Shown here piece by piece: positions 8,372-16,122 of a DNA stretch of 20,271 nucleotides. Position 1 is the first letter of the stretch; each line of letters starts with the position of its first letter. Origin of the DNA: JBJXHG01 sp046160865 (GTDB lineage: Bacteria; Planctomycetota; UBA1135; GCA-002686595); NCBI GenBank assembly GCA_046160865.1, contig JBJXHG010000090.1, positions 1-20,271 of the forward strand, in the 5' to 3' direction. The notes below the pieces were generated by a model. It was not told where the DNA came from. It did not search any database and worked only from the letters and a program-made list of their open reading frames with translations. The position numbers and the translations under genes are program-made.

Positions 8372-8567
8372 ATGGCTTCGGCGGTTCCTCGGAAGGTGGC
8401 CGCAGAAGCTAGCGTCACTGGATGGCGAGGTCGAGAGTCACGGCACGCGTCAGCTCGCCGCTCGACGTCGACTTCCCTGCCCACGGCGCGGAAGACCCGG
8501 ACACGAAGGTTCCGAACTCCCCACGCTCTGGAGCAGGGCGCGCAGCACGACGATTGCTGCCGGCGCT
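8372..8567. other. gene-free flank between the small Cys-rich gene and the first palindromic element
   Basis: About 196 bases without a supportable gene. It must contain the promoter of the minus-strand small gene, but no clear -35/-10 pair stands out. A weak GAGGA lies about 15 nt before that gene's ATG, too far for a typical ribosome binding site. Nothing else is seen. Confidence 0.4.
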
Positions 8568-8748
8568 CTAGCCCGCATTTCTCACCACGTCCGTCGCGAG
8601 GTTGCGCCAGCGCGTTCGGAGCAAGGCGTTGCCTCGGAATCGACCGGAGGTGACCTACTTGGTCAGCAAGGATCGATTCCGATCCAACAACGCCGCTCCG
8701 AGCGAGTTGGCGCGACCGCAGCAGGGCGTGGTGAGAAGTGCGGGCTAG
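8568..8748. mobile_element. MITE-like palindromic element 1, TA-bounded
   Basis: An element of about 181 bp built almost entirely of an inverted repeat. Each end begins with CTAG. Left arm 8568-8643 and right arm 8673-8748 are both 76 nt and share CTAGCCCGCA(T/C)TTCTCACCACG at the tip. They share TCGGAATCGA at the inner end, with several mismatches and balancing small shifts between. The central spacer is 29 nt. There is no coding capacity. TA at 8569-8570 and 8746-8747 would be the target duplication, the pattern left by IS630/Tc1-mariner transposases, so a non-autonomous relative of such an element is the best guess. No transposase is present in the window. A large structured RNA is an alternative. 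Confidence 0.65.
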
Positions 8749-8907
8749 TGTCCCGAGTCAGAAGTTCGCTCTCACCAAGCTCGATCTCCTCCGCGCTGGC
8801 GGCGTTGCTCGGGTTCGGAAACCTGACAGGTTGCCTGCACCCTCGCGCCTTGCCAGCGACGACGATCTCGACCTTGGTGAAAGCAAACTTCTGACTCAGG
8901 ACACTAG
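8745..8907. mobile_element. MITE-like palindromic element 2, abutting element 1 and sharing its TA
   Basis: An element of about 163 bp with two 56-nt arms (8745-8800 and 8852-8907) that are inverted repeats with about 47 of 56 positions matching. Tips read CTAGTGTCC(C/T)GAGTCAG. The outer 34 nt differ at only three positions, all C versus T, which would be G-U pairs in a minus-strand RNA. The 51-nt centre holds a further small hairpin, AACCT-GAC-AGGTT (8820-8832). It ends in CTAG with TA at 8905-8906. Its left CTAG (8745-8748) is also the right end of element 1. The two elements have different terminal sequences, so they are not a simple duplication. Confidence 0.7.
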
Positions 8908-8973
8908 CCAAACGCGAGCACTCGCGGCGCAGATCGGCGCAGGATCGCCGCCAGGCGGCCATTCACGAACGAC

Positions 8974-8997
8974 AGCGCGCGGCTCGCACCGCGCGCT
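8974..8997. terminator. strong hairpin downstream of the ABC operon
   Basis: Perfect 9-bp arms AGCGCGCGG and CCGCGCGCT enclose a 6-nt loop. It lies about 52 nt beyond the stop of the last minus-strand operon gene. In the minus direction it is followed by GTCGTTCGTG, only weakly T-rich. It is a candidate terminator for the operon ending at 9049. Confidence 0.45.
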
Positions 8998-9009
8998 CTT
9001 CGCGTCATG

Positions 9010-9037
9010 GATCGCGATGCGCTGGGGCGTCGCGATC
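9010..9037. terminator. hairpin 11 nt after the DUF4340 gene stop
   Basis: GATCGCGA (9010-9017) and TCGCGATC (9030-9037) are perfect 8-bp arms around a 12-nt loop, directly after the minus-strand stop at 9049. Together with the hairpin at 8974-8997 it forms a two-stem operon end. No T-tract follows. It could equally protect the mRNA 3' end. Confidence 0.4.
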
Positions 9038-9048
9038 TCGATCGATCG

Positions 9049-10395
9049 TCACTGCGGCGGCGGAGACTCGGGCAGCTCTGCGCCACCCGTTGCACTCTCG
9101 TCCTGCGGCGGTTCCTTCACCGGCTCGACGATGGTCTTGTTCCCGAGCGATTGTTGGTGCTCTTGGATCTGCTGCTGGATCTCCGGCGGAAGGTCGCCCG
9201 GGATGCGATACGCATCTTCGCCTTCACCACCCTCGCCTTCGACGGGCGGGGGCGGAGCGGGATCCTTCACCATGTCCGCCATGCGCTTCGCGAACGTCTG
9301 CTTGTTGTACGACGAGATCACGAACGTCCACGCACCCAAGCGCGCGTTGAGCTCGGCGACTTCCGTCTGCACTTCGTCCGGCTTCTTGACCTCGGGCTTC
9401 GCTTCTCCTTCGGCAGGAGCGGCCGCCTCGGCCGCGTCTTCGGGCTTCGGCGCGTCCGACGCAGGCGTGTCGGGAGTCGCGGGCGGCGCTTCGTACGCAG
9501 CCTCGAAGCGCGCGTAGCACTTCTCGCCGTCTTCCTTGATCTTCACCGTCAGCACGAGCCCGTCGAAGCACACGAACTTCGACACCGCGCCGGGATTCGT
9601 GGCGAAGTCGACGTCGGCCGCCGGCACGACGTCCTCGAGGTTGAGCCACTCGAGCGTCGACGACATCGAGTTCGCGACGGTCGCGTACTTCAGTTCCTTG
9701 CCGACCGGCAGATCGTGCAGCACGAAGTCGTTCGTCTCGGGCTTGTCACGATCGACGAGCAGCGTTTCGCCGTCCGGATGCACGATCTGGACCGATCGCA
9801 CGCGGTCGCGCTTGATCTCGAGGATCTTCTTCACGAGCCAGTCGTTCGTGTTCTCCGGGACCTCGAGCTTGGCCTTCACGAGCCACGACTGCGGATCACT
9901 CGGCAAGCGCACGTAGCGCTGATCCGCCACGAAGCCCTTCTTCGCTTGGTAATCCTTGCCGACGATGACCTGCGCGATCTCCTTGCCGCTCGCGTCCTTC
10001 AACGTGACCAGCGCGGACGTCGCACCCTCGCTCGTCGGCTCTTCGACACCGAGTTGCGCGTAGCGCGACGCCTCGCTCGTCTTCGGCTCGACTTTCGTCA
10101 TGTCGGCGACGCCGATCAGGAGCTTGCGAATCGCCTCGATGTCGGCGGGATAGCCCTGCTTCTCGACGACACCCCATTGCTTCGCGGCGTCTTGCTGCAG
10201 CGTGGTCGTGCCAGCCTTGCGCCGAATCTCCACGGTCTGCACGTCGTTGATGGAGTCCATCGCGCTCGGGAGGAGCTTCGACGTGTCGAGCGTCGAGCGC
10301 ACCTTCGCTTCACTGCGCGACAGCATCACGGCCGCGGTGACGCCTACGAGCACCGTCAAGAGGGCGAGGATGGTCAGGGTTTTCGTGTTCATCAT
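9049..10395 (-). CDS. DUF4340 domain protein of the Gld-type ABC cluster
   Basis: A 448-residue protein with an N-terminal membrane anchor (about residues 6-26), an extracytoplasmic DUF4340-like region, and an acidic, Pro/Ala/Glu-rich C-terminal third. Family-like features are the motif VGKDYQAKKGFVADQRYVRLPSD, the IRRKAGTTTLQQDAAKQWGVVE strand near the N-terminus, and repeated short beta segments. Two ATGs stand in tandem (10395 and 10392); GAGAAG is 2 nt from the first and 5 nt from the second, so the second may be the real start. It follows the GldG-like gene by 18 nt as last gene of the operon. DUF4340 proteins are regularly found next to GldG-like proteins, but their biochemical role is unknown. 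The acidic tail from about residue 310 looks disordered. Confidence 0.88.
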   Translation of the reverse strand: MMNTKTLTILALLTVLVGVTAAVMLSRSEAKVRSTLDTSKLLPSAMDSINDVQTVEIRRKAGTTTLQQDAAKQWGVVEKQGYPADIEAIRKLLIGVADMTKVEPKTSEASRYAQLGVEEPTSEGATSALVTLKDASGKEIAQVIVGKDYQAKKGFVADQRYVRLPSDPQSWLVKAKLEVPENTNDWLVKKILEIKRDRVRSVQIVHPDGETLLVDRDKPETNDFVLHDLPVGKELKYATVANSMSSTLEWLNLEDVVPAADVDFATNPGAVSKFVCFDGLVLTVKIKEDGEKCYARFEAAYEAPPATPDTPASDAPKPEDAAEAAAPAEGEAKPEVKKPDEVQTEVAELNARLGAWTFVISSYNKQTFAKRMADMVKDPAPPPPVEGEGGEGEDAYRIPGDLPPEIQQQIQEHQQSLGNKTIVEPVKEPPQDESATGGAELPESPPPQ

Positions 10396-10413
10396 TGCTT
10401 CTCGCTGCGAGCG

Positions 10414-12339
10414 TCAGCTTCTCTTCGCGTCCGTCCTGGGTCCCGACTTCCGCTGCGACCGCGCGAACGCGGCGCCCACCGCGTACAGGACCACCAGCGC
10501 CGGGACGAGCAGGATGTTGGCCATCTTGAGCCGCGTGTCGAGCGACTCGATGTCCTTCTTCATGTCGCGTTGCACCTTCCGCAGTTCTTGGCGCGTCTTC
10601 AGCTTCTCGTCGCGGAAGCGCTCGATCGCTCGTTGCTGCTCTGGACTGATGATCATCGAGCTCGCGCTTTCCTTCTGGGTCTGCAGCTCGGTGATCTTCG
10701 CTTCCGTGTCGCGCAACTTGTCCTCGAGCTCCTTCTCGCGTTGATGGAAGCTCGTCTCCGCTTGGCGGCGGATTTCGACGACCTTGTCGAAGGGTCGATT
10801 GAAGCGGCCGCGGCTGCGCAAGCTGATGAGATCGTTGCTGCCCGAGAGGTTGTCGAGCGCGTTGATCGCGAAGTCGGCGTTGGCGGACGTCGGCATCGCG
10901 ACCCGCTGTCCGAAGAAATTCTGCACGCGCGTCCAGAACCGGTCCTCGAGCATGTCGGCGTCGGCGACGACGATGACGTTGATCGGACCCTGCGACTCCT
11001 TCAGCACGGGCGCTTCCGGCTCGGTCGGCACGGAGCCGTCGGATGCGCTCTCCGTCGCCGGCTTGCCGTCGGGATAGGCCGTCTTCGCGGGACCGCTGAC
11101 GCGCGCCGCGACCATCAACTTCTCGTTGCCCGACACGAAGCGCTCGAGCAGCGCGGTCGGATCCGGGCTGAACTGGATGCTCGACTTCGGCACGCGCATC
11201 GCATTCGGCGACGTCGTCAAGAGCGGCACGACGGTCGTCGTCGCACCCTCCGTTTTCGAGAGCACACCCGGCGTCGCGAGCAACATCGACTTGAGCTGCG
11301 CCGTGACGAAGTCGTCCTTCGAGAGCGTGTCCTTCTCGCGCGCGAGCTGGAGCCACACGATGTAGTCGACCGGCTTGTTCTGGTAGCCGACACGCGCGGC
11401 GCTGTCGAGGTCGCCGGCCAGCACGTCGGCGGGCATCTCGAGACCCCAAGCAGCGAGCAGCGGTCCGAGATCCGAGGCGCGGTTCGCCATCATCGCGGAC
11501 ATCGGGTTCTGCGGATCGCTCTGCACTTGCTGCACGTCGCAGTACGGATCGATGAACGCGAGCAACTTGCCGCCGCGCAGCACGAACTGATCGATCGCGA
11601 ACAGCGTCTGCGGCGAGACGCCTTGCGGGTGTACGACCATCAGCACGCCGATGTCTTCGGGAATCTGCTCCGCCGACAGCGGCACGGAGCGGACCTCGAA
11701 CATCTGGTTGAGCTGCTCGACGATGAACCACGAGTCCTGCGGCGGCGCACCCGGATTCTGGAAGCGCGCCATCGGGTTGCCTTCCATCGGGAGCGAGGTC
11801 AGCAGTCCGACGACCGCCTTCTTCGGATTCGACAGGTTGTAGACGACCTTCGTGATGTCGTACTCGAGCGACTCCTCCCGGCTCTCCTGAAAGAACGGGA
11901 TGATCTCTTCTTGGTCCGTCGTGTTCGTCGCCGCGAGACCGAAGTAGAGCAACTCGCCGCTCGCGCTCGCCGGGACGCCTTGCAGACCGTAGCCGACCGC
12001 GCGGTCCTCCTCCTCCGAGAACGGCTCGGGATCCGCGACCTCGAGCGTCAGCTTGCCGCGCGAGTTCGCGACGTACTCCTCGAGCAGCTCTTGCACGCGC
12101 TGCGCGAAGCTCATGACGCCGCCCGCGTCCGATGCGAGCTTCTTCGAGAAGTAGAAGCGCAGCCGGATCGGCTCGTTCAGGTTCGCGAGGATGTTCTTGG
12201 TGCCGTCCGAGAGCGTGTAGAGCTTGTTCTCGGTGAGATCGAGACGCGCGGACTTCAGCCCGACGTTCGCGAAGACGTTGAACGCGACGAACAGGACGAG
12301 CGCGACGACGAGGCCGGTGGTCGACAGCAGATTCTTCAT
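10414..12339 (-). CDS. GldG-like ABC-type transport system auxiliary component
   Basis: A 641-residue protein matching the GldG/uncharacterised ABC-2 auxiliary family. It has an N-terminal membrane helix (about 5-27) and then the family signature LDLTENKLYTLSDGTKNILANL. A long extracytoplasmic region includes LVMVVHPQGVSPQTLFAIDQFVLRGGKLLAFIDP-type segments, which resemble the GATase-like fold of this family. A charged coiled-coil stretch spans about 520-608, and a C-terminal membrane helix about 609-626 is followed by a basic tail. It starts at ATG 12339, 9 nt after the permease stop. In Bacteroidota GldA-GldF-GldG serve gliding and secretion. In other phyla the same trio occurs without gliding, and the substrate is unknown. 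Nothing here identifies the cargo. Confidence 0.9.
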   Translation of the reverse strand: MKNLLSTTGLVVALVLFVAFNVFANVGLKSARLDLTENKLYTLSDGTKNILANLNEPIRLRFYFSKKLASDAGGVMSFAQRVQELLEEYVANSRGKLTLEVADPEPFSEEEDRAVGYGLQGVPASASGELLYFGLAATNTTDQEEIIPFFQESREESLEYDITKVVYNLSNPKKAVVGLLTSLPMEGNPMARFQNPGAPPQDSWFIVEQLNQMFEVRSVPLSAEQIPEDIGVLMVVHPQGVSPQTLFAIDQFVLRGGKLLAFIDPYCDVQQVQSDPQNPMSAMMANRASDLGPLLAAWGLEMPADVLAGDLDSAARVGYQNKPVDYIVWLQLAREKDTLSKDDFVTAQLKSMLLATPGVLSKTEGATTTVVPLLTTSPNAMRVPKSSIQFSPDPTALLERFVSGNEKLMVAARVSGPAKTAYPDGKPATESASDGSVPTEPEAPVLKESQGPINVIVVADADMLEDRFWTRVQNFFGQRVAMPTSANADFAINALDNLSGSNDLISLRSRGRFNRPFDKVVEIRRQAETSFHQREKELEDKLRDTEAKITELQTQKESASSMIISPEQQRAIERFRDEKLKTRQELRKVQRDMKKDIESLDTRLKMANILLVPALVVLYAVGAAFARSQRKSGPRTDAKRS

Positions 12340-12348
12340 GGAAGAGGC

Positions 12349-13083
12349 CTAATCCGCCTTCTTTAGGTCGAGCAGGATGGCATTGGCGAAGAGTGCGGCG
12401 GCGATCAGTGAGCCGAAGAACGCGATGTCGCGCGCGTCGAGCACACCCTTGTTGATCGCGTTGAAGTGCGTCAGGAAGCTGAACGAGCTGATCGTGTCGA
12501 GCAGGATCTGCGGCGCCCAACTCCGGAAGAATTCGAGCACGGCCGAGAATCCCGCCAGGATGAACCCGAGGCAGATCACGACGCTCACGACGAACGCGAT
12601 GACTTGGTTCTTCGTCACGGCCGACACGCACGCGCCGATCGCGAGATAGCCGCCCGCCATCAGCCAGCTGCCGATGTAGCTCGTGAGGATCACGCCGTTG
12701 TCGGGTGCGCCGAGGTAGTTGACCGTTAGCCAGATCGGGAACGTCAGCAAGAGCGCGATCGCCGTGAACGCCCACGCGGCGAGGAACTTGCCGAGCACGA
12801 CCTGCGCCATCGAGACCGGCAGCGTCATGAGGAGCTCGATCGTTCCGGTCTTGCGCTCTTCCGCCCACAGGCGCATCGAGATCGCCGGGATCAAGAAAAG
12901 GTAGAGCCACGGGTGGAACGAGAAGAACGGCTGCAGGTCCGCTTGCTCGCGCTCGAAGAAGCCGCCGAGGTAGAACGTGAACACGCCCGTCAGCAGCAGG
13001 AAGATGACGATGAAGACGTACGCGACCGGCGTCGCGAAGTAGCCGCCGAGCTCGCGCTTGAAGAGGATGAAGGTGTTTCTCAC
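12349..13083 (-). CDS. ABC-2 type transporter permease (GldF-like)
   Basis: A 244-residue membrane protein with about six hydrophobic segments, the usual size for this family. Conserved features are the amphipathic start MRNTFILFKRELGGYFATPVAYVF, then ISMRLWAEERKTGTIELLMTLPVS near residues 68-90, which is the coupling-helix region of NosY/GldF-type ABC-2 permeases. It lies between its ATPase, 12 nt upstream, and the GldG-like gene, 9 nt downstream, in one minus-strand operon. It should form the membrane pore with the ATPase as a homodimer. The substrate cannot be inferred. Confidence 0.92.
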   Translation of the reverse strand: MRNTFILFKRELGGYFATPVAYVFIVIFLLLTGVFTFYLGGFFEREQADLQPFFSFHPWLYLFLIPAISMRLWAEERKTGTIELLMTLPVSMAQVVLGKFLAAWAFTAIALLLTFPIWLTVNYLGAPDNGVILTSYIGSWLMAGGYLAIGACVSAVTKNQVIAFVVSVVICLGFILAGFSAVLEFFRSWAPQILLDTISSFSFLTHFNAINKGVLDARDIAFFGSLIAAALFANAILLDLKKAD

Positions 13084-13095
13084 GTCGGTTCCTAG

Positions 13096-13824
13096 TTAGC
13101 TGACGAGCACGCGATCACCGGTCGTGATGCGGCGGAAGACTTCGTCGAGAGGGCCTTGCGCTTGCAGCTCACCGGGCGAGCCGTCGAACAGGAGCTTGCC
13201 GCGCGCGATGATGATGGCGCGCGTGCAGACCGCCTCGACTTCCTCGAGGATGTGCGTCGAGAGCACGATCGCCTTGTCCTTGGACATGCGCCGGATGAGC
13301 GAGCGCACCTCGTGCTTCTGATTCGGGTCGAGGCCGTCGGTCGGTTCGTCGAGCACGAGCACTTTGGGATCGTGCAGGATCGCTTGCGCGAGACCGACGC
13401 GGCGTTTGAAGCCCTTCGACAGGGTTTCGATCCGCTGATGCAGCACGCCCTCGATGTTCACCTGCTGGACCACCTCGCGGATGCGCGCGTCCTTGTGCGA
13501 TCCGGACAGACCGCGGATCTCCGCAATGAACGCAAGGAAGCCCGCGGGGGTCATGTCGGGGTACGCCGGGGCACCTTCGGGCAGATATCCGAGGCACGCC
13601 TTCGCGCGGATCGGGTCGCTCACGATGTCGTGGCCGCAGACCGCGGCCGTTCCGCTGCTCGGCGTCAGGAACCCCGTGAGCATCTTCATCGTGGTCGACT
13701 TCCCGGCACCGTTCGGGCCGAGGAAGCCGAGCACTTCACCCTGCTCGACGGTGAAGCGGATTCCGTCGACGGCCTTGAGCGTGCCGAAGTGCTTCGACAG
13801 GTCCTTGATTTCGATCATCTTCAT
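13096..13824 (-). CDS. ABC transporter ATP-binding protein (GldA/CcmA-like)
   Basis: A complete 242-residue ABC ATPase if started at ATG 13824 (MKMIEIKDLSKHFG). The open frame extends 30 codons further upstream, but that stretch has no similarity to the family and would begin before any ABC-like sequence. Visible motifs are Walker A GPNGAGKST at 36-44, signature LSKGFKRRVGLA at 135-146 (the K-for-G form common in this subfamily), Walker B VLVLDEP at 155-161 with D-loop GLDP, and the switch His at 191 (STHIL). It is the first gene of the minus-strand operon with the permease, GldG-like and DUF4340 genes, and supplies ATP hydrolysis for that exporter. The Shine-Dalgarno is weak. Confidence 0.93.
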   Translation of the reverse strand: MKMIEIKDLSKHFGTLKAVDGIRFTVEQGEVLGFLGPNGAGKSTTMKMLTGFLTPSSGTAAVCGHDIVSDPIRAKACLGYLPEGAPAYPDMTPAGFLAFIAEIRGLSGSHKDARIREVVQQVNIEGVLHQRIETLSKGFKRRVGLAQAILHDPKVLVLDEPTDGLDPNQKHEVRSLIRRMSKDKAIVLSTHILEEVEAVCTRAIIIARGKLLFDGSPGELQAQGPLDEVFRRITTGDRVLVS

Positions 13825-14114
13825 GGTGACGAGTTCCGAGGCTCGACCGAAGAGCGTTGCGGTCGCGTGCGGGTATGGCGAGCCGACGCGCGCGACCGGC
13901 GAAAGGGGGGCCACTAGTTAACCGGGCTCGCCGAGCGACACAAGGGAGGAATCCGCGCCGCTGCCGACGGCGGACCGGCGCGCGCTTACGTCGAGTCGCG
14001 CATGCGCGTTGGCGCTCGGTCCGGCGCGGAACGCGCCCGTCTGGCATTCCAGCGTGGCCACCTATATAGGGAGCTGCGCGTCGCCGCACCTCCGTTGCCG
14101 GCGCAACCCCACCG
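13825..14114. other. divergent intergenic region between the ABC operon and the metal-transporter fusion
   Basis: About 290 bases between two genes transcribed away from each other, so both promoters should lie here. A possible plus-strand promoter is listed separately. The ABC-operon promoter could not be identified; the AT-rich ACTAGTTAAC (13913-13922) is the only other base-composition break. No RNA gene is seen. Confidence 0.4.
14041..14068 (+). promoter_or_regulatory. candidate sigma-70-like promoter of the metal-transporter fusion gene
   Basis: CTGGCA (14041-14046) and TATATA (14063-14068) are spaced by 16 nt, each matching the consensus hexamer at 4 of 6 positions. In this GC-rich sequence CTATATAG is a conspicuous AT island. 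It lies about 47 nt before the GTG start. No metal-regulator operator could be recognised around it. Confidence 0.35.
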
Positions 14115-16088
14115 GTGGAGATCACCCCGCTCAAGACGGCCATCTTGCTCTTCGCGGTGAGCGTCGCCGGGGCATTGCTGCCGCTGTACCGGCGCTGGTC
14201 GGAGCGCGGACTGCACTTGTTCGTGTCCGTTTCCGCGGGCGTGTTCCTCGGCACGATCTTCTTGCACCTCCTGCCGCACATGGCGGGTGGCGGTCACGAC
14301 CACGGGCACGGACACGGAGATGGTGGCGAGTCGACGAGCCTCGGCCCGTGGATCGCGGCACTGCTCGGCTTGCTCGTGCTGTTCGCGCTCGAGCGCGTGT
14401 GGCTGCGGCGCATCACGCAATCGGCGAGCGCCGACCCGCACATGGTGTTGTGGTCGGCGACCTATCTCGGCCTCACGCTGCACGCGATCAGCGCCGGAGT
14501 CGGCTTGCCGTCCGTGCTCGAGAATCCCGACGCGCGCACGCAGTTCCTGATCTCGGTGTTGATCCACAAGGCGAGCGAGACGTTCTCGCTCGCGACGGTG
14601 ATGCGCTTGGCGGGCTTGCGCACGTCGCACGCGCTCGTGCTGCTCTTGCTGTTCGCGATGGTCGAACCCGCCGGCTTCTTGTTCGGCGGCGAGCTCGCCG
14701 CGCTGAGTCCCGGGCTCGACGCGCTGCTGACCGGGTTCGCGTGCGGCACGTTCCTCTACGTCGCGGTGTGCGACCTCCTGCCCGAGGTCTTCCACGGCAC
14801 GGATCGGCCGCTCTTGAAGTTGTGCTCGGTGCTCGCGGGCGTTGCGATCAGCGCGGCGAACCTGCCCTACTTCGAGCGCGGGCTGGACTTCGCGTACCTC
14901 GTCCTGCTCGCGAGCTTCGACGTCTTCGTCGACATGGCGCCGTACCTCGTGCTCGGCTTCGTGATCGCGGGCGTGTTGCACCTCTTCATGAAGCCCGAGT
15001 GGTTGACGCGCCACTTGGCGAAGGACGACTTGAAGTCGGTGACGATCGCCTCGCTCGTCGGAGCGCCTTTGCCGCTGTGCTCGTGCTCGGTCGTTCCCGT
15101 CGCGGCCGCGATGCGGCGCGCGGGCGCGAGCAAGGGTGCCACGAGCTCGTTCCTGATCTCGACGCCCGAGACCGGCGTCGATTCGGTGCTCGTCACGTGG
15201 GCGCTTCTCGATCCGATCCTCACGATCGCACGTCCGATCGGAGCCATTCTCTCCGCGATCTTCACGGGCTCGCTCGTGAATGCGTTCGTGCGCCGCGGAC
15301 TCGACCGCACGTCGCCGCGCATCGCGGCCGCTCCCGCCGCTGCATGCGAGCACGACCACACAAGTGATCCTGCGCACGGACACGCGCACGGACACGCGCA
15401 CGGACACGCGCACGATCACACAGCGCACGGACACACAGCGCACGATCACGGCCATCCGCACGAGCGACGTGCGAGCGTGCCGGCGCACGTCGCGCCGGCG
15501 CCAAGCAGTGCGACGGGCTGGGTTGCGCGCGTGCTGCGCTACGCATTCGTCGAGATGCTCGACGATCTCGCGCCGTCGATGCTCGTCGGAATCGTGCTGT
15601 CCGGCGCGATCGCCGTCGCGCTGCCGGCCGAGGTCTTCCAGACGCCGATGGCGAGCGGCTTCAGCGGCATGATCCTGATGCTGCTCGTCGGAATCCCGGT
15701 GTACGTCTGCGCGTCCGCGTCGACGCCGATCGCCGCCGTTCTGTTGCTGAAGGGGCTGAGCCCGGGAGCCGCGCTCGTGTTCCTGCTCGCGGGGCCGGCG
15801 ACGAATCTCGGGACGCTCGTCATCGCGTCGCGACTGCTCGGTGTGCGCGTCGTCGTCGTGCAAGTCGTGGCGCTCGCGGTCTCGACGCTCGCACTCGGCC
15901 TCGCGGTCGACGCCCTGTACGCCTGGCTCGGAACGGCCCCGACGGTTCGCGCAGGCGCGATCGCCGAGCACGCGCACGGCTGGTTCGCGCAAGGCTGCGC
16001 GCTCGCGCTCGGCGCACTGATGATCGCGTCCGTGTGGCGCAACGTCGGCACGCGACAAGTGCTGTCGCAGCTTCGGACGAATGCCTGA
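14115..16088 (+). CDS. fusion of a ZIP-type metal transporter with an SO_0444/DUF318-type metal permease
   Basis: A 657-residue polytopic protein from GTG 14115. Residues 1 to about 250 look like a ZIP transporter: a His-rich loop HDHGHGHGDGG (61-71), LTLHAISAGVGL in the place of the TM4 motif, and LIHKASETFSLAT in the place of TM5 HExPE (so divergent). From about 260 to the end it resembles SO_0444-family Cu/Zn efflux permeases (DUF318/ArsP-like): PLCSCSVVPVAAAMRRAGASKGA with Cys at 322 and 324, then SFLISTPETGVDSV, and later GIPVYVCASASTPIAAVLL. The two permease lobes are joined by a His-rich linker (413-449). It probably handles Zn, Cu or a similar metal at the inner membrane; direction and metal are inferred. 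No clear Shine-Dalgarno is seen. Confidence 0.85.
   Translation: MEITPLKTAILLFAVSVAGALLPLYRRWSERGLHLFVSVSAGVFLGTIFLHLLPHMAGGGHDHGHGHGDGGESTSLGPWIAALLGLLVLFALERVWLRRITQSASADPHMVLWSATYLGLTLHAISAGVGLPSVLENPDARTQFLISVLIHKASETFSLATVMRLAGLRTSHALVLLLLFAMVEPAGFLFGGELAALSPGLDALLTGFACGTFLYVAVCDLLPEVFHGTDRPLLKLCSVLAGVAISAANLPYFERGLDFAYLVLLASFDVFVDMAPYLVLGFVIAGVLHLFMKPEWLTRHLAKDDLKSVTIASLVGAPLPLCSCSVVPVAAAMRRAGASKGATSSFLISTPETGVDSVLVTWALLDPILTIARPIGAILSAIFTGSLVNAFVRRGLDRTSPRIAAAPAAACEHDHTSDPAHGHAHGHAHGHAHDHTAHGHTAHDHGHPHERRASVPAHVAPAPSSATGWVARVLRYAFVEMLDDLAPSMLVGIVLSGAIAVALPAEVFQTPMASGFSGMILMLLVGIPVYVCASASTPIAAVLLLKGLSPGAALVFLLAGPATNLGTLVIASRLLGVRVVVVQVVALAVSTLALGLAVDALYAWLGTAPTVRAGAIAEHAHGWFAQGCALALGALMIASVWRNVGTRQVLSQLRTNA
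15372..15449 (+). repeat. in-gene minisatellite encoding the His-rich linker
   Basis: The 12-mer GCGCACGGACAC occurs three times in tandem (15372-15383, 15384-15395, 15396-15407). A variant GCGCACGATCAC follows, then two 15-nt units starting ACAGCGCAC. All units keep the reading frame and encode alternating His with Gly/Ala/Asp/Thr. Repeat-number change here would alter the number of metal-binding His residues without frameshift. Confidence 0.85.
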
Positions 16089-16122
16089 GGCGCGCGTAGC
16101 GCGCCGAATTCAATCGGCGCGC
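16089..16122. terminator. two overlapping, mutually exclusive hairpins after the transporter fusion
   Basis: GGCGCGC-GTA-GCGCGCC (16089-16105) starts at the base after the stop codon. An alternative stem GCGCGCCGA (16099-16107) with TCGGCGCGC (16114-16122) closes on ATTCAA. Both use GCGCGCC, so only one can form at a time. The second is the longer (9 bp). They lie between convergent genes and may terminate one or both. Confidence 0.5.

Noticed and set aside
8904..9095. 63-codon minus-strand open frame after the DUF4340 gene
   Set aside because: It overlaps the end of the DUF4340 gene and two strong hairpins, is Arg/Ser-rich and has no motif.
9007..12366. Very long plus-strand open frame opposite the DUF4340 and GldG-like genes
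   Set aside because: It is antisense to two well-supported genes, Arg/Leu/His-rich and without recognisable motifs; a GC-rich shadow frame.
10310..12910. Long minus-strand open frame of 866 codons overlapping the ABC genes out of phase
   Set aside because: It spans three real genes in another frame and its composition (Arg, Asp, Ala) is that of a frame-shifted GC-rich shadow.
13825..13914. 30-codon N-terminal extension of the ABC ATPase
   Set aside because: The ABC domain begins normally at the ATG at 13824; the extension has no family similarity and would use up intergenic promoter space.
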